Made by a program: the position numbers and the translations under genes
Assembly (NCBI RefSeq): GCF_000368865.1
Contig: NZ_KB849727.1
Span: 186,001-250,000 of the forward strand
Direction: 5' to 3'
DNA length: 64,000 nucleotides
Origin: Acinetobacter bouvetii DSM 14964 = CIP 107468
GTDB lineage: Bacteria > Pseudomonadota > Gammaproteobacteria > Pseudomonadales > Moraxellaceae
Shown: one piece after another, positions 1 to 8,527 of the stretch
Layout: every line of letters starts with the position of its first letter
Position numbering within the stretch: the stretch's first letter is position 1
Notes under the pieces: model-generated
Seen by the model: the letters and a program-made list of their open reading frames with translations, nothing else
What the model was told of the DNA's origin: nothing
Databases searched by the model: none

Positions 1-646
1 GACAGAAACCAGTCCTTTGGGCACGTCTTGCCAGTTTAAAGCGAAGCATCAGCATTTAAGCGATGAAGAAAAGCTGCAAATCCGTTTATCGCAAGGCCGT
101 CCGCCGTTTGGTGTAGACCTGCGTATTACGGATGAAGAAAAAAGCACACATGAGATTGAGCGCGATGGGAAGACCTCAGGCAATCTTCAAATTAAAGGGC
201 ATTGGATTATCCAGAATTACTTCGGCAAAGCCGAATCGGCATTAACCGCGGACGGCTGGTTTGATACCGGCGATATTGCCACTTTAAATGAAGACGGCTA
301 TTTGAAAATCAGTGACCGTTCCAAAGATTTAATTAAATCCGGCGGTGAATGGATTTCTTCAGTCGAACTGGAAAATATGGCGATGGGCCATCCTAAAATT
401 GCCATGGCAGCAGTAATTGCTGCAATACATCCTAAATGGGATGAACGTCCAGTGCTGATTGCGATTAAAAAACCAGATGCTGACTTATCTGAAATAGAAA
501 TTTTAGGTTACTACGCAGATAAAGTGGCGAAATGGCAAATTCCAGATAAAGTCATTTTTGTGGACAGCATTCCTTTAAGCGGCACAGGAAAAATGCTGAA
601 AAAAGATTTGCGTGAACAATATGGAAACGTGCTGCTGAACAGCTGA
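1..646 (+). CDS. C-terminal part of a medium-chain acyl-CoA ligase (AMP-binding enzyme)
   Basis: The gene begins before the window; the frame is open from base 2. It encodes the last ~214 residues of an acyl-adenylate-forming enzyme, which activates fatty acids to acyl-CoA with ATP. The visible part opens with the TETSPLGT motif found in AlkK-like medium-chain ligases. It then carries the GWFDTGD motif (ATP-ribose-binding Asp), the hinge region DRSKDLIKSGGEWIS, and a C-terminal PLSGTGKMLKKDL with the catalytic Lys. The end is intact and is followed by a strong terminator. Chain-length preference cannot be judged from this part alone. Confidence 0.9.
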   Translation, partial: TETSPLGTSCQFKAKHQHLSDEEKLQIRLSQGRPPFGVDLRITDEEKSTHEIERDGKTSGNLQIKGHWIIQNYFGKAESALTADGWFDTGDIATLNEDGYLKISDRSKDLIKSGGEWISSVELENMAMGHPKIAMAAVIAAIHPKWDERPVLIAIKKPDADLSEIEILGYYADKVAKWQIPDKVIFVDSIPLSGTGKMLKKDLREQYGNVLLNS

Positions 647-683
647 TCTCTCTGGCGAAAATTAAATGACGCATCTGCAAAAG

Positions 684-708
684 CCCAATCTAAACAGATT
701 GGGTTTTT
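684..708 (+). terminator. Rho-independent terminator after the acyl-CoA ligase
   Basis: CCCAATCT (684-691) pairs with AGATTGGG (696-703) around a 4-nt AAAC loop, followed by five T. It lies 38 bp after the ligase stop codon. Confidence 0.85.
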
Positions 709-863
709 ACTTAAAAGAAGGCGGAGCCATCACACATATAAAAAATCCTTCGCAGAAACATAAAAAAGTTCAAAGGGTTAATCGTGGCGGTTTCCTCGTA
801 ATTGCTGCTTAAACGGAGTAGATTAAGGATTCTTGCTTCAATTTTCTGCAGTTTAGGCACTTC

Positions 864-1751
864 ATGTTTTCTAGCTGGATTCTATTTACTTTGATGGCCG
901 CTTTTATGCAGTCATGGCGTAATGCTTTTCAAAAGCAATTAAGCGCAACGGTTGATGTGTATGGCGTGACGCTCGCGCGGTTTCTATTTGGTTTTCCATT
1001 GGCTGTTTTGTATATCTTCTGGCTGTACCAATCGCATCCTATTCAGCTGCATGCCAGTTTTACCCCCATGTTTTGGGTGTATATTTTGATTGCAGGATGC
1101 AGTCAAATTTTGGCTACCATCTTGATGGTGATGCTCTTTAAGCAAAAGAATTATGCAGTGGGCGTGGGACTTGCAAAAAGTGAAGCCATTTTAGCGGCAT
1201 TAATCGGCGTCATGCTTTTGCAGGAGCATTTAAGCTTGCTTGGCTGGGCCGGGGTGGTGATTGGCGGCGCCGCGGTTTTCTTACTCAGTAAAGGGCATCA
1301 GCGGCAAAAGCTGTCTTTATCCACCTTAATGATCGGTGTTGGCAGCGGTTTAAGTTTTGCCATTACATCCCTTTTGGTTCGGGAAGCCAGCCTTGAATTA
1401 AGCGCTTTACCCTTTTTACACCGGGCGGCTTGGGTGCTGCTGTGTGTCATTGGTTTTCAATGCATCAGCCTGCTGCTTTATTTGGTCATATTCAGCAGGA
1501 AAACACTTAAAGCCATGTGGCAGCGGATTGGCCTAACCTTTAAAGTCAGTGTCTGCAGCTTTATGGCATCCTTGGGCTGGTTTAGCGCCATGAGCATGCA
1601 ATCGGTTGCGATTGTCAAAACATTAGGGCAGATTGAAGTTCTGTTCAGTTTATTAATTTCGGCGTATTTCTTTAAAGAAAAGCTGGCCCGCAGCGATCAT
1701 TGGGGGCTGTGTTTAGTGGTCATTGCCGCCATTATGGTGATTTGGGCATAA
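864..1751 (+). CDS. EamA/DMT-family inner-membrane transporter
   Basis: A 295-residue, very hydrophobic protein with about ten predicted membrane segments in two repeats. This is the normal size and layout of the EamA (drug/metabolite transporter) superfamily. The second repeat contains the typical end pattern in which glutamate and glycine precede the last helices (QIEVLFSLLISAYFFKEKL). The family exports amino acids, metabolites or drugs; the substrate cannot be predicted. It stands alone, with no obvious operon partner, and the start ATG at 864 gives a plausible cytoplasmic N-terminus. No frameshift or missing segment was seen. Confidence 0.85.
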   Translation: MFSSWILFTLMAAFMQSWRNAFQKQLSATVDVYGVTLARFLFGFPLAVLYIFWLYQSHPIQLHASFTPMFWVYILIAGCSQILATILMVMLFKQKNYAVGVGLAKSEAILAALIGVMLLQEHLSLLGWAGVVIGGAAVFLLSKGHQRQKLSLSTLMIGVGSGLSFAITSLLVREASLELSALPFLHRAAWVLLCVIGFQCISLLLYLVIFSRKTLKAMWQRIGLTFKVSVCSFMASLGWFSAMSMQSVAIVKTLGQIEVLFSLLISAYFFKEKLARSDHWGLCLVVIAAIMVIWA

Positions 1752-1942
1752 GCAGGGAAAATGGTGCATTCAGCCGCTATTTTCTTGAAGCGCACCAATG
1801 GAGTACACAGGGCCAAAAAGGCAAAAACTGCTTCAAATAATGAAAATACAAGAGAGATAAATAATTTATCTCCATTTTTGCGCTGAGTAGATGTATTATT
1901 TCCCACAGAATATACTTTTATAGAAGAACTGCTGAGTACCGC

Positions 1943-4111
1943 ATGGCAACGAATCCTTATCAAAATTTTTATAGAAAATTCACCAAGAAAGTTTTAGATA
2001 AAATTGTCAGTCCGCAAGTTCTGGGCGATACGCAAGTTCTAGAAAATAAAATTAACATTGATAACCCCGAGCGGTTTCCAGTCTGCTATGTCATTCAGGA
2101 CGACTCCACCTCAAATAAAGTCCTCATTGATAATGAAACGGAAAAGCGTCAATTGTCTTCGGCTTTCGCGCCATTGAGCTTAGGCGAGTATCAAGAGGAT
2201 GATTCTTTTTTAACTTTGGAAGCCAGCAAGAAAAATGCGTCGTCCTTCTATCCAGACAAGCTGATCCGCTTAGTAGAATATTTGCTGAAACATCCTGAAA
2301 ATGATGTGCTGCTTGTGCCTGTCACTGTTTTATGGGGGCGTTCGCCTGAAAACGAGGACAGCTGGTATAAAGCGTTAATGGCAGATGCATGGACAAAGCC
2401 GACAGGCATTAAGCAGGCTTTAAATATCACGCTGTATGGCCGTGAAAACTATATTGAATTTCATCAGCCAGTGTCGCTGCGCGGTCTGATTCAAAAAGCC
2501 TTGGAAGTGAGTCCGAATTTTTCACCTGCGCACTACGTTGTGACTGAGCTGAATACGCTGTTCAATCAATATAAAGAAGCGATCCTAGGGCCCGATTTGT
2601 CGGATCGCCGCAATGTTATTAATAAACTGATGATGACGGATGCAGTCAAAGAAGCCATTTTGACGGAAAGCATTCATAAGAAAATCAGTGTCAGCCAAGC
2701 AGAAAGCTTGGCGAAAAAATATTTAGATGAAATTGTTTCGGACTATTCATATTCAACCATCCGCTTTGCTGATATTGCTTTAACCAAGCTTTGGACACAG
2801 CTGTATGACGGAATTGAAGTGCACAATTTTGATATGGTGCGTGAACTGTCCAAAGATTATGAGCTGGTGTATGCGCCGTGCCACCGCAGCCATATTGATT
2901 ATCTGCTGCTGTCCTTCGTGATTCATAAGCGCGGGTTAATGGTGCCGCATATTGCAGCCGGCATTAACTTGAATATGCCAATTGTTGGGCAGATTATGCG
3001 TGGCGCAGGCGCGTATTTCATCCGCAGAAGTTTTAGCGGCAATGCGCTGTATACGGCGGTATTTAAGGAATATGTGCATAGCCTGCTGAGCCGCAATACG
3101 CCGCTGGAGTACTTTATTGAAGGCGGCCGTTCACGTACGGGCTTATTATTGCCTGCTAAAAAAGGCATGCTGGCGATGACTATCCAAAGCCATTTGCGCG
3201 GCGACAACAAGCCTATTGTGTTTATTCCGACCTATTTTGGTTATGAAAAGCTGCTGGAAGGTTCAACCTATATTAAAGAATTAGGCGGGCAGAAAAAGCA
3301 GGCAGAATCCTTATTTGGTTTGCTGAAGTCGATTCAGAAAATTGAAAAAGTGTTTGGCAAAGTGCATGTGAATTTTGGCGAACCGGTCTATTTAGATGAT
3401 CTGCTGCAGCAGAACCATGCGCCTGAACATGTCGCTTTAGAGGAAGAACTGCCTGATACTGTTAAAAGCGCCGTAAATGCAGTTGCTGAAGATATTTTAG
3501 AAAATATCAATAAAGCTGTAGTGATTAATCCTGTAAGTCTAATTTCATTGGTGCTGCTGAATGCGCCGATGCATACTCTGGCTGAACGCGATGTGCTGCT
3601 GCGCTTGGAGCAGTTCCGCAATTACTTAAAACAGAACCGCTATGATGAGCGGATGCAAATTACCGAGCTGTCGAATCAGGAAATTATTCAGTATGCAGTG
3701 CAATTAAAACAGATAGAGTTTGTTGAGCATGATAATGAGCGCTGGGTAAAAGTATGCGACAAGCAAGACGCGCTGCTGAAATATTTCAGCAACAACATTT
3801 TGCATACTTTCATTTTGGCTGCTCTGGCGGCGCATATTCTGAAAGCTCAGTCAGAAAATGGCCAAAACCTTACTGTTGATGATTTATGCGGGCAAATCAT
3901 TCAAGCTTATCCAGAACTCAAAAAGCAGTTTTTCCTAAAATGGACTGAAGCTGAATTATTGGCGCAAATCAATAATGTCCTTGAGTATTTTGCGTCAGAG
4001 CGTTTGATTGACCTCCAAGAGCAGCGCATACAAATTAATGATGCAGATGATTCTTTAAGGTTTCTGTCTGCATTTGCGCACTTATATGAACTGAATCTGC
4101 AAAAAGACTAA
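1943..4111 (+). CDS. plsB: Glycerol-3-phosphate 1-O-acyltransferase PlsB
   Basis: PlsB makes lysophosphatidate from glycerol-3-phosphate and acyl-CoA/acyl-ACP, the first step of phospholipid synthesis, at the inner membrane. The 722-residue product carries the acyltransferase H-X4-D block HRSHID (H314, D319), followed by the PHIAAGINLN, FIRRSFSGN and YFIEGGRSRTG blocks (glycerol-3-phosphate binding). All match E. coli PlsB closely. E. coli PlsB has 807 residues; this protein aligns from near its start but stops about 80-100 residues earlier, inside the C-terminal helical region. The natural stop is followed by a terminator, so this is a shorter family variant rather than visible damage. Confidence 0.95.
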   Translation: MATNPYQNFYRKFTKKVLDKIVSPQVLGDTQVLENKINIDNPERFPVCYVIQDDSTSNKVLIDNETEKRQLSSAFAPLSLGEYQEDDSFLTLEASKKNASSFYPDKLIRLVEYLLKHPENDVLLVPVTVLWGRSPENEDSWYKALMADAWTKPTGIKQALNITLYGRENYIEFHQPVSLRGLIQKALEVSPNFSPAHYVVTELNTLFNQYKEAILGPDLSDRRNVINKLMMTDAVKEAILTESIHKKISVSQAESLAKKYLDEIVSDYSYSTIRFADIALTKLWTQLYDGIEVHNFDMVRELSKDYELVYAPCHRSHIDYLLLSFVIHKRGLMVPHIAAGINLNMPIVGQIMRGAGAYFIRRSFSGNALYTAVFKEYVHSLLSRNTPLEYFIEGGRSRTGLLLPAKKGMLAMTIQSHLRGDNKPIVFIPTYFGYEKLLEGSTYIKELGGQKKQAESLFGLLKSIQKIEKVFGKVHVNFGEPVYLDDLLQQNHAPEHVALEEELPDTVKSAVNAVAEDILENINKAVVINPVSLISLVLLNAPMHTLAERDVLLRLEQFRNYLKQNRYDERMQITELSNQEIIQYAVQLKQIEFVEHDNERWVKVCDKQDALLKYFSNNILHTFILAALAAHILKAQSENGQNLTVDDLCGQIIQAYPELKKQFFLKWTEAELLAQINNVLEYFASERLIDLQEQRIQINDADDSLRFLSAFAHLYELNLQKD

Positions 4112-4150
4112 ATTCTGCAGAGGAGCATCATGATTTATTCAAGATCTCTA

Positions 4151-4185
4151 AAAAAGCCAGACCGTGAAAACGGTTTGGCTTTTTT
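4151..4185 (+). terminator. Terminator after plsB
   Basis: A long stem (AAAAAGCCAGACCGT with its complement, one G-T pair) with a GAAA tetraloop runs into a T-tract. It starts 40 bp after the plsB stop. Confidence 0.9.
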
Positions 4186-4284
4186 ATTTCATGCAGGCTT
4201 CAGAAAATATTGCTGCAATGGCGCTGAATGGCCGCCTGTTCTGTATGCTGTTTCTATTAAATATTCAGTAAAGCCAGACAAAAG

Positions 4285-4313
4285 TTATCAAATGCGCTAA
4301 ATCTCTTTATAAT
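4285..4313 (+). promoter_or_regulatory. Sigma-70-type promoter for osmC-ycaO
   Basis: TTATCA at 4285-4290 and a perfect TATAAT at 4308-4313 are separated by 17 bp. Transcription would start near 4320, giving a 5' leader of about 170 nt before the 4488 start codon. The rest of 4186-4284 shows nothing recognisable. Confidence 0.6.
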
Positions 4314-4327
4314 ACGGCCCATCTTTA

Positions 4328-4378
4328 AAGAATCGGCGTTTGGGCAGTTGAGAAATTTTCAAACGCATTCGGATTCTT
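4328..4378 (+). promoter_or_regulatory. Structured 5' leader hairpin of the osmC-ycaO mRNA
   Basis: AAGAATC (4328-4334) pairs with GATTCTT (4372-4378), and GCGTTTG (4336-4342) pairs with CAAACGC (4360-4366). This makes a two-segment stem in the leader just after the predicted transcription start. There is no T-tract, so it is not an intrinsic terminator. It matches no riboswitch class that I recognise. Confidence 0.45.
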
Positions 4379-4487
4379 GTCATTTTTTAGTTTTTCAGTC
4401 AATTTTTGCTCCGCGATTCAGCTGATTGATACAAATTTTAAGTTTTATGCGCCATACGCAAACGCATAAAAATATTTAGGTGCCTGC

Positions 4488-6689
4488 ATGGAAATCAAAG
4501 TCAATTATCTCGACAACCTTCGGCAAGAAGCGAAGTTTGATGACTTCACGGTAATCGCCGATCAGCCGATCCGCTATAAAGGTGATGGCTCAGCGCCTGG
4601 CCCATTTGACTATTTCTTAGCATCATCAGCGCTTTGCGCCGCATATTTTGTGAAAGTGTATTGCGCAGCGCGCAGCATCCCGACAGAAAATATCCGGCTT
4701 TCACAAAACAACATTGTAGACCCTGAAAACCGCTATAAGCAGATTTTTAAAATTCAGGTGGAACTGCCAGCAGATATTTCTGAAAAAGACCGTCAGGGCA
4801 TTTTGCGTTCAATTGACCGCTGCACAGTGAAAAAAGTCATTCAAACTGGCCCTGAATTTATCATTGAAGAAGTGGAAAGTATTGATGCGGATGCGCAAGC
4901 GTTGCTGATGCCGAGTCCAGCGTCAGAAAGCAGTACATTTATTCCCGGAAAAGATCTGCCTTTGGAGGAAACCATTGCCAATATGTCAGGTATTTTGGCA
5001 AATTTAGGCATGAAAATTGAGATTGCGTCATGGCGCAATATCGTGCCGAATGTTTGGTCCCTGCATATCCGCGATGCGCAGTCGCCAATGTGCTTTACCA
5101 ATGGCAAGGGCTCAACGAAAGAAAGCGCCTTAGCGTCTGCACTGGGCGAGTTCATTGAACGCTTAAACTGCAACTTTTTCTATAATGACCAGTTTTGGGG
5201 TGAAGACATTGCCAATGCAGAATTTGTGCATTACCCCGATGAAAAGTGGTTTCAGCCAGGCCCCAATGGCGAGCTTCCTGCAGAAATTTTGGATGGCTAT
5301 ACGCGTGAAATTTATGATCCTGAAAATGAACTTCTAGGCACACATTTATACGACACCAATTCAGGCAATACTGCGCGCGGTATCTGCTCACTGCCTTTTA
5401 TCCGCCATTCAGATGGTGAAACGGTATATTTCCCATCAAACTTGATTGAAAACTTGTACCTCAGCAATGGCATGAGTGCAGGCAATACCTTAGCTGAAGC
5501 GCAAGTGCAGTGCCTATCTGAAATTTTTGAGCGCGCCGTAAAACGTGAAATTTTGGAAGGTGAAATTGCGCTGCCGGATGTTCCAGCGGATGTCTTGGCC
5601 AAATATCCAGGCATTGTCGAGGGGATTAAAGGTTTAGAAGAGCAAGGCTTTCCAGTGCTGGTGAAAGATGCGTCTTTGGGCGGTCAATTTCCAGTCATGT
5701 GCGTGACCTTGATGAACCCGCGTACTGGGGGTGTTTTTGCCTCATTTGGCGCGCATCCGAAATTAGAAGTGGCTTTAGAGCGCAGCTTAACTGAATTGCT
5801 GCAAGGCCGCAGTTTTGAAGGCTTAAATGATTTGCCTAAACCGACCTTCAGCAGTAATGCGGTCACAGAGCCGAACAACTTTGTAGAGCATTTTATTGAT
5901 TCTAGCGGTTTGGTTTCTTGGAAGTTTTTCAGCGCAAAATCTGATTATGACTTTGTCGAATGGGATTTCACCAGCCAAGGTGAAAATGCCAATGCTGAAG
6001 AAGCCCAAGCCATGTTTGACATTCTTGAAGAGATGGGCAAAGAAGTTTATATGGCGGTTTACCAGCATTTAGGTGCGACTGCTTGCCGTATATTGGTGCC
6101 TGATTATTCAGAAATTTATTTGGTAGAAGATTTAATTTTGGACAATACCAATAAAGCGCTGGCTTTCCGTGAAGACATCTTAAATATTCACCGTCTAGAT
6201 GAAGAGCAGCTGGAAATGCTGGTTGAACGTTTAGAAGATGTTGAAGCCGATGACTATACGGATATCGTCACATTAATCGGCATCGAATTTGATGATAATA
6301 CAGTGTGGGGACAGCTGACAATTCTTGAACTTAAGCTGCTGATTTACCTTGCTTTGCAAGAATTTGAAGAAGCAAAAGAATTGGTTGAAACCTTCCTGCA
6401 ATACAATACCAATACGGTTGAACGCGGATTGTTCTATCAATGCTTGAATGTCGTTCTGGAAGTAGAACTGGATGATGATCTGGATTTGAACGATTATGAA
6501 ATCAACTTCCGCCGAATGTTCGGTGATGAACGCATGGATGCGGTGATTGGTTCTATGGACGGCAGCATCCGTTTTTATGGTCTGACTGAAACCAGTATGA
6601 AGCTTGAAGGCCTAGACCGCCATTTACGCTTAATTGACAGCTATAAAAAACTGCATGCTGCTCGTGCAAAAGCTGTCGCTCTGAATTGA
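4488..6689 (+). CDS. OsmC-YcaO fusion protein
   Basis: A 733-residue fusion. Residues 1-140 form an OsmC/Ohr-like domain, with a GPFDYFLASSALCAAYF block around the family's reactive cysteine. Residues ~147-733 align along the full length of E. coli YcaO, starting at FIPGKDLPLEE and including the CFTNGKG, ALGEFIERLNCNFF, LSNGMSAGNT and FASFGAHP blocks of the ATP-dependent YcaO fold. E. coli YcaO is a partner in beta-methylthiolation of ribosomal protein S12. The OsmC part suggests a peroxide or thiol-linked role, but that is inference. It is monocistronic, with its own promoter and terminator. Confidence 0.9.
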   Translation: MEIKVNYLDNLRQEAKFDDFTVIADQPIRYKGDGSAPGPFDYFLASSALCAAYFVKVYCAARSIPTENIRLSQNNIVDPENRYKQIFKIQVELPADISEKDRQGILRSIDRCTVKKVIQTGPEFIIEEVESIDADAQALLMPSPASESSTFIPGKDLPLEETIANMSGILANLGMKIEIASWRNIVPNVWSLHIRDAQSPMCFTNGKGSTKESALASALGEFIERLNCNFFYNDQFWGEDIANAEFVHYPDEKWFQPGPNGELPAEILDGYTREIYDPENELLGTHLYDTNSGNTARGICSLPFIRHSDGETVYFPSNLIENLYLSNGMSAGNTLAEAQVQCLSEIFERAVKREILEGEIALPDVPADVLAKYPGIVEGIKGLEEQGFPVLVKDASLGGQFPVMCVTLMNPRTGGVFASFGAHPKLEVALERSLTELLQGRSFEGLNDLPKPTFSSNAVTEPNNFVEHFIDSSGLVSWKFFSAKSDYDFVEWDFTSQGENANAEEAQAMFDILEEMGKEVYMAVYQHLGATACRILVPDYSEIYLVEDLILDNTNKALAFREDILNIHRLDEEQLEMLVERLEDVEADDYTDIVTLIGIEFDDNTVWGQLTILELKLLIYLALQEFEEAKELVETFLQYNTNTVERGLFYQCLNVVLEVELDDDLDLNDYEINFRRMFGDERMDAVIGSMDGSIRFYGLTETSMKLEGLDRHLRLIDSYKKLHAARAKAVALN

Positions 6690-6705
6690 TCACGGGCCTG
6701 TTTTC

Positions 6706-6740
6706 AAAAAAGGCTTTAGATAGATTCTAAGGCCTTTTTT
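6706..6740. terminator. Bidirectional terminator between osmC-ycaO and cecR
   Basis: A 15-bp stem with A-tract and T-tract arms (6706-6720 with 6726-6740) and a 5-nt loop. It sits between convergent genes and can serve both strands. Confidence 0.9.
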
Positions 6741-6769
6741 GATGCATAACGCCTTAAGGCATCTTATTG

Positions 6770-7402
6770 CTAAGATTGGCCGCGTATGGCTGTTAAACCT
6801 GCGAGCGAAAAGGTTTTTAAATGCATGGCTAAATCATGTGCATCCATGTTGGAAACACTGTGCAATGGGCTGGAAGGGTTAGAACCTGCCAAAATCAGCA
6901 TAAAACATGGCGCCAAGACGCTTAATATGCAGGGTAAAAGCTGAGGATGGTCAACAGGAAGGCCCGAAGCGTCACTGATCATTTGGCGCACCAGTATAAA
7001 TTTGCGCGCGCCATCCTGTTCAATAAACTGATTCAGCTGTGCAGATGACGCCAGCAGCTCACGCATCAGCACTTGGCTATACCATGTATTGCCAGATAGT
7101 AATTTCACAACTAATTTTTCAAAGAACATCCCAAGCTTGTCTTCAGGAGAAAGGTTTGAAGCCACTAAATCGATTAAATCCTGTTCATCAAAATATTGCC
7201 GATGGGCTTCCGTTAAGATCGCTTGGTATAAGCCGTCACGGCCCTTAAAGTGATAGTTGATGGAGGCTAAATCCACATCTGCCGTTTCGGCAATTGCTTT
7301 ATTGCTGGTCATAGCAAACCCATGCTGTGCAATTAATTCAGCTGCGCTTTGCAGAATTTTCTTTTTAGTGACATCACCGTCACTGCGCCTTAAGCGATGC
7401 AT
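6770..7402 (-). CDS. cecR: TetR-family repressor, CecR-like
   Basis: A 210-residue TetR regulator. The N-terminal helix-turn-helix covers residues ~12-58 (KKKILQSAAELIAQHGF, then NKAIAETADVDLASINYHFKGRDGLY). The C-terminal ligand domain resembles the CecR/YbiH (DUF1956) type. In E. coli, cecR heads the ybhGFSR operon and represses it; the same gene set is present here but divergently arranged. This supports a repressor of the adjacent exporter. A strong palindromic operator lies in the shared intergenic region. The inducer is unknown. Confidence 0.85.
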   Translation of the reverse strand: MHRLRRSDGDVTKKKILQSAAELIAQHGFAMTSNKAIAETADVDLASINYHFKGRDGLYQAILTEAHRQYFDEQDLIDLVASNLSPEDKLGMFFEKLVVKLLSGNTWYSQVLMRELLASSAQLNQFIEQDGARKFILVRQMISDASGLPVDHPQLLPCILSVLAPCFMLILAGSNPSSPLHSVSNMDAHDLAMHLKTFSLAGLTAIRGQS

Positions 7403-7464
7403 ATTTCAATCAAGCTAATTTCATTTCATACACTGGAGTATATATTTTTTTGCCATTTTCATGA

Positions 7465-7487
7465 TAGTTTAAATCTAATTTAAACTA
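7465..7487. promoter_or_regulatory. Palindromic operator between cecR and ybhG
   Basis: TAGTTTAAAT (7465-7474) and ATTTAAACTA (7478-7487) are perfect 10-bp arms around CTA. It lies 63 bp upstream of the cecR start and 30 bp upstream of the ybhG start. This is the position and size expected for a TetR dimer site controlling both genes. Confidence 0.75.
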
Positions 7488-7516
7488 AAAATCATGACAG
7501 ATCGTTTGGGGGGCTT

Positions 7517-8521
7517 ATGAAAAAGGGAGTGATTGTTGCCATCATTGCGGTTTTATTGATCGTTATCGCTGCTGCCATTTGGTATTTTAATAAAGATCAA
7601 AAATCAGACCAAGCCTTGACCCTGTTTGGAAATGTGGATATTCGGCAAGTGTCTTTAGCTTTTGAGCAAAGCGGCCGTATTGAGCAAATGAATGTGCAGG
7701 AAGGTGATCACATTCAAAAAGGGGATGTGCTTGCAAAATTGAACACCGATGCCCTGAATATTCAGCTGCAGGAAGCCGAGGCCCAGCTTAAAGTGCAGCA
7801 ACAAACGGTGATTGAACAAGATGCCGGGACGCGTCCAGAACAGATTGCACAAGCTGAAGCGCAATTGGCTTCTGCGAAAGCGCAATCTGATAAAGCTGAA
7901 AAAGACTTAAAGCGCTTACAGGTTTTGTTTCATGATACTGCGGGTCAGGCCATCAGCAAGCAGGAACTGGATTATGCTCAAAGCAATCAAGCAACGGCTG
8001 CCGCTGCTGTCAAAGAGAAAACTGCCAATTTGGCCTTGTTGAAAAATGGCGCGCGTTCTGAAGACCGCGAAGCCGCCAAAGCGCAATTTAATGCTGTTAA
8101 AGCCAATTTAGATTTAATCCGCTATCAAATTCAGCAAAGTGTTTTAACTGCGCCAGTCAATGCGGTAGTTCGCGCCCGCTTGCAGGAAGTTGGTGATATG
8201 ACCACAGCGCAAAAACCAGTTTATACATTGGCATTGACCAGCCCGAAATGGGTGCGTGTTTATGCCAATGAAAAAGACCTCAATGCAATTCAAATGGGCG
8301 CTGCAGCGCAAGTCATCCGTGATTCACAGCCAAATCAGCCGATTGATGGGAAAATTGGCTATATCTCTTCAGTTGCGGAATTTACGCCAAAAACAGTACA
8401 GACTGAAGATATTCGCACCACGCTGGTGTATGAAGTCCGTGTACATGTGAATGACCCGCAAGATGCCTTGAAAATGGGGCAGCCTGTAACCGTTAAAATT
8501 GCCAGAACGCATTCAGAGTAA
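7517..8521 (+). CDS. ybhG: Membrane fusion protein YbhG (HlyD family)
   Basis: A 334-residue periplasmic adaptor. It has an N-terminal membrane anchor (residues ~5-23), a biotinyl-lipoyl-like half (SFEQSGRIEQMNVQEGDHI), a long coiled-coil hairpin (residues ~75-185, rich in A, Q, K and E), then the second lipoyl half (LTAPVNAVVRARLQEVGD) and beta-barrel. It should join the ABC permeases YbhS/YbhR to an outer-membrane channel. The start at 7517 follows a GGGG-rich ribosome site. The stop is 6 bp before ybhF, so they are co-transcribed. Confidence 0.88.
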   Translation: MKKGVIVAIIAVLLIVIAAAIWYFNKDQKSDQALTLFGNVDIRQVSLAFEQSGRIEQMNVQEGDHIQKGDVLAKLNTDALNIQLQEAEAQLKVQQQTVIEQDAGTRPEQIAQAEAQLASAKAQSDKAEKDLKRLQVLFHDTAGQAISKQELDYAQSNQATAAAAVKEKTANLALLKNGARSEDREAAKAQFNAVKANLDLIRYQIQQSVLTAPVNAVVRARLQEVGDMTTAQKPVYTLALTSPKWVRVYANEKDLNAIQMGAAAQVIRDSQPNQPIDGKIGYISSVAEFTPKTVQTEDIRTTLVYEVRVHVNDPQDALKMGQPVTVKIARTHSE

Positions 8522-8527
8522 ACGCGC

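Noticed and set aside
1697..1963. 88-residue open frame on the - strand between the EamA gene and plsB
   Set aside because: It overlaps the EamA and plsB gene ends, has no family signature and no ribosome site.
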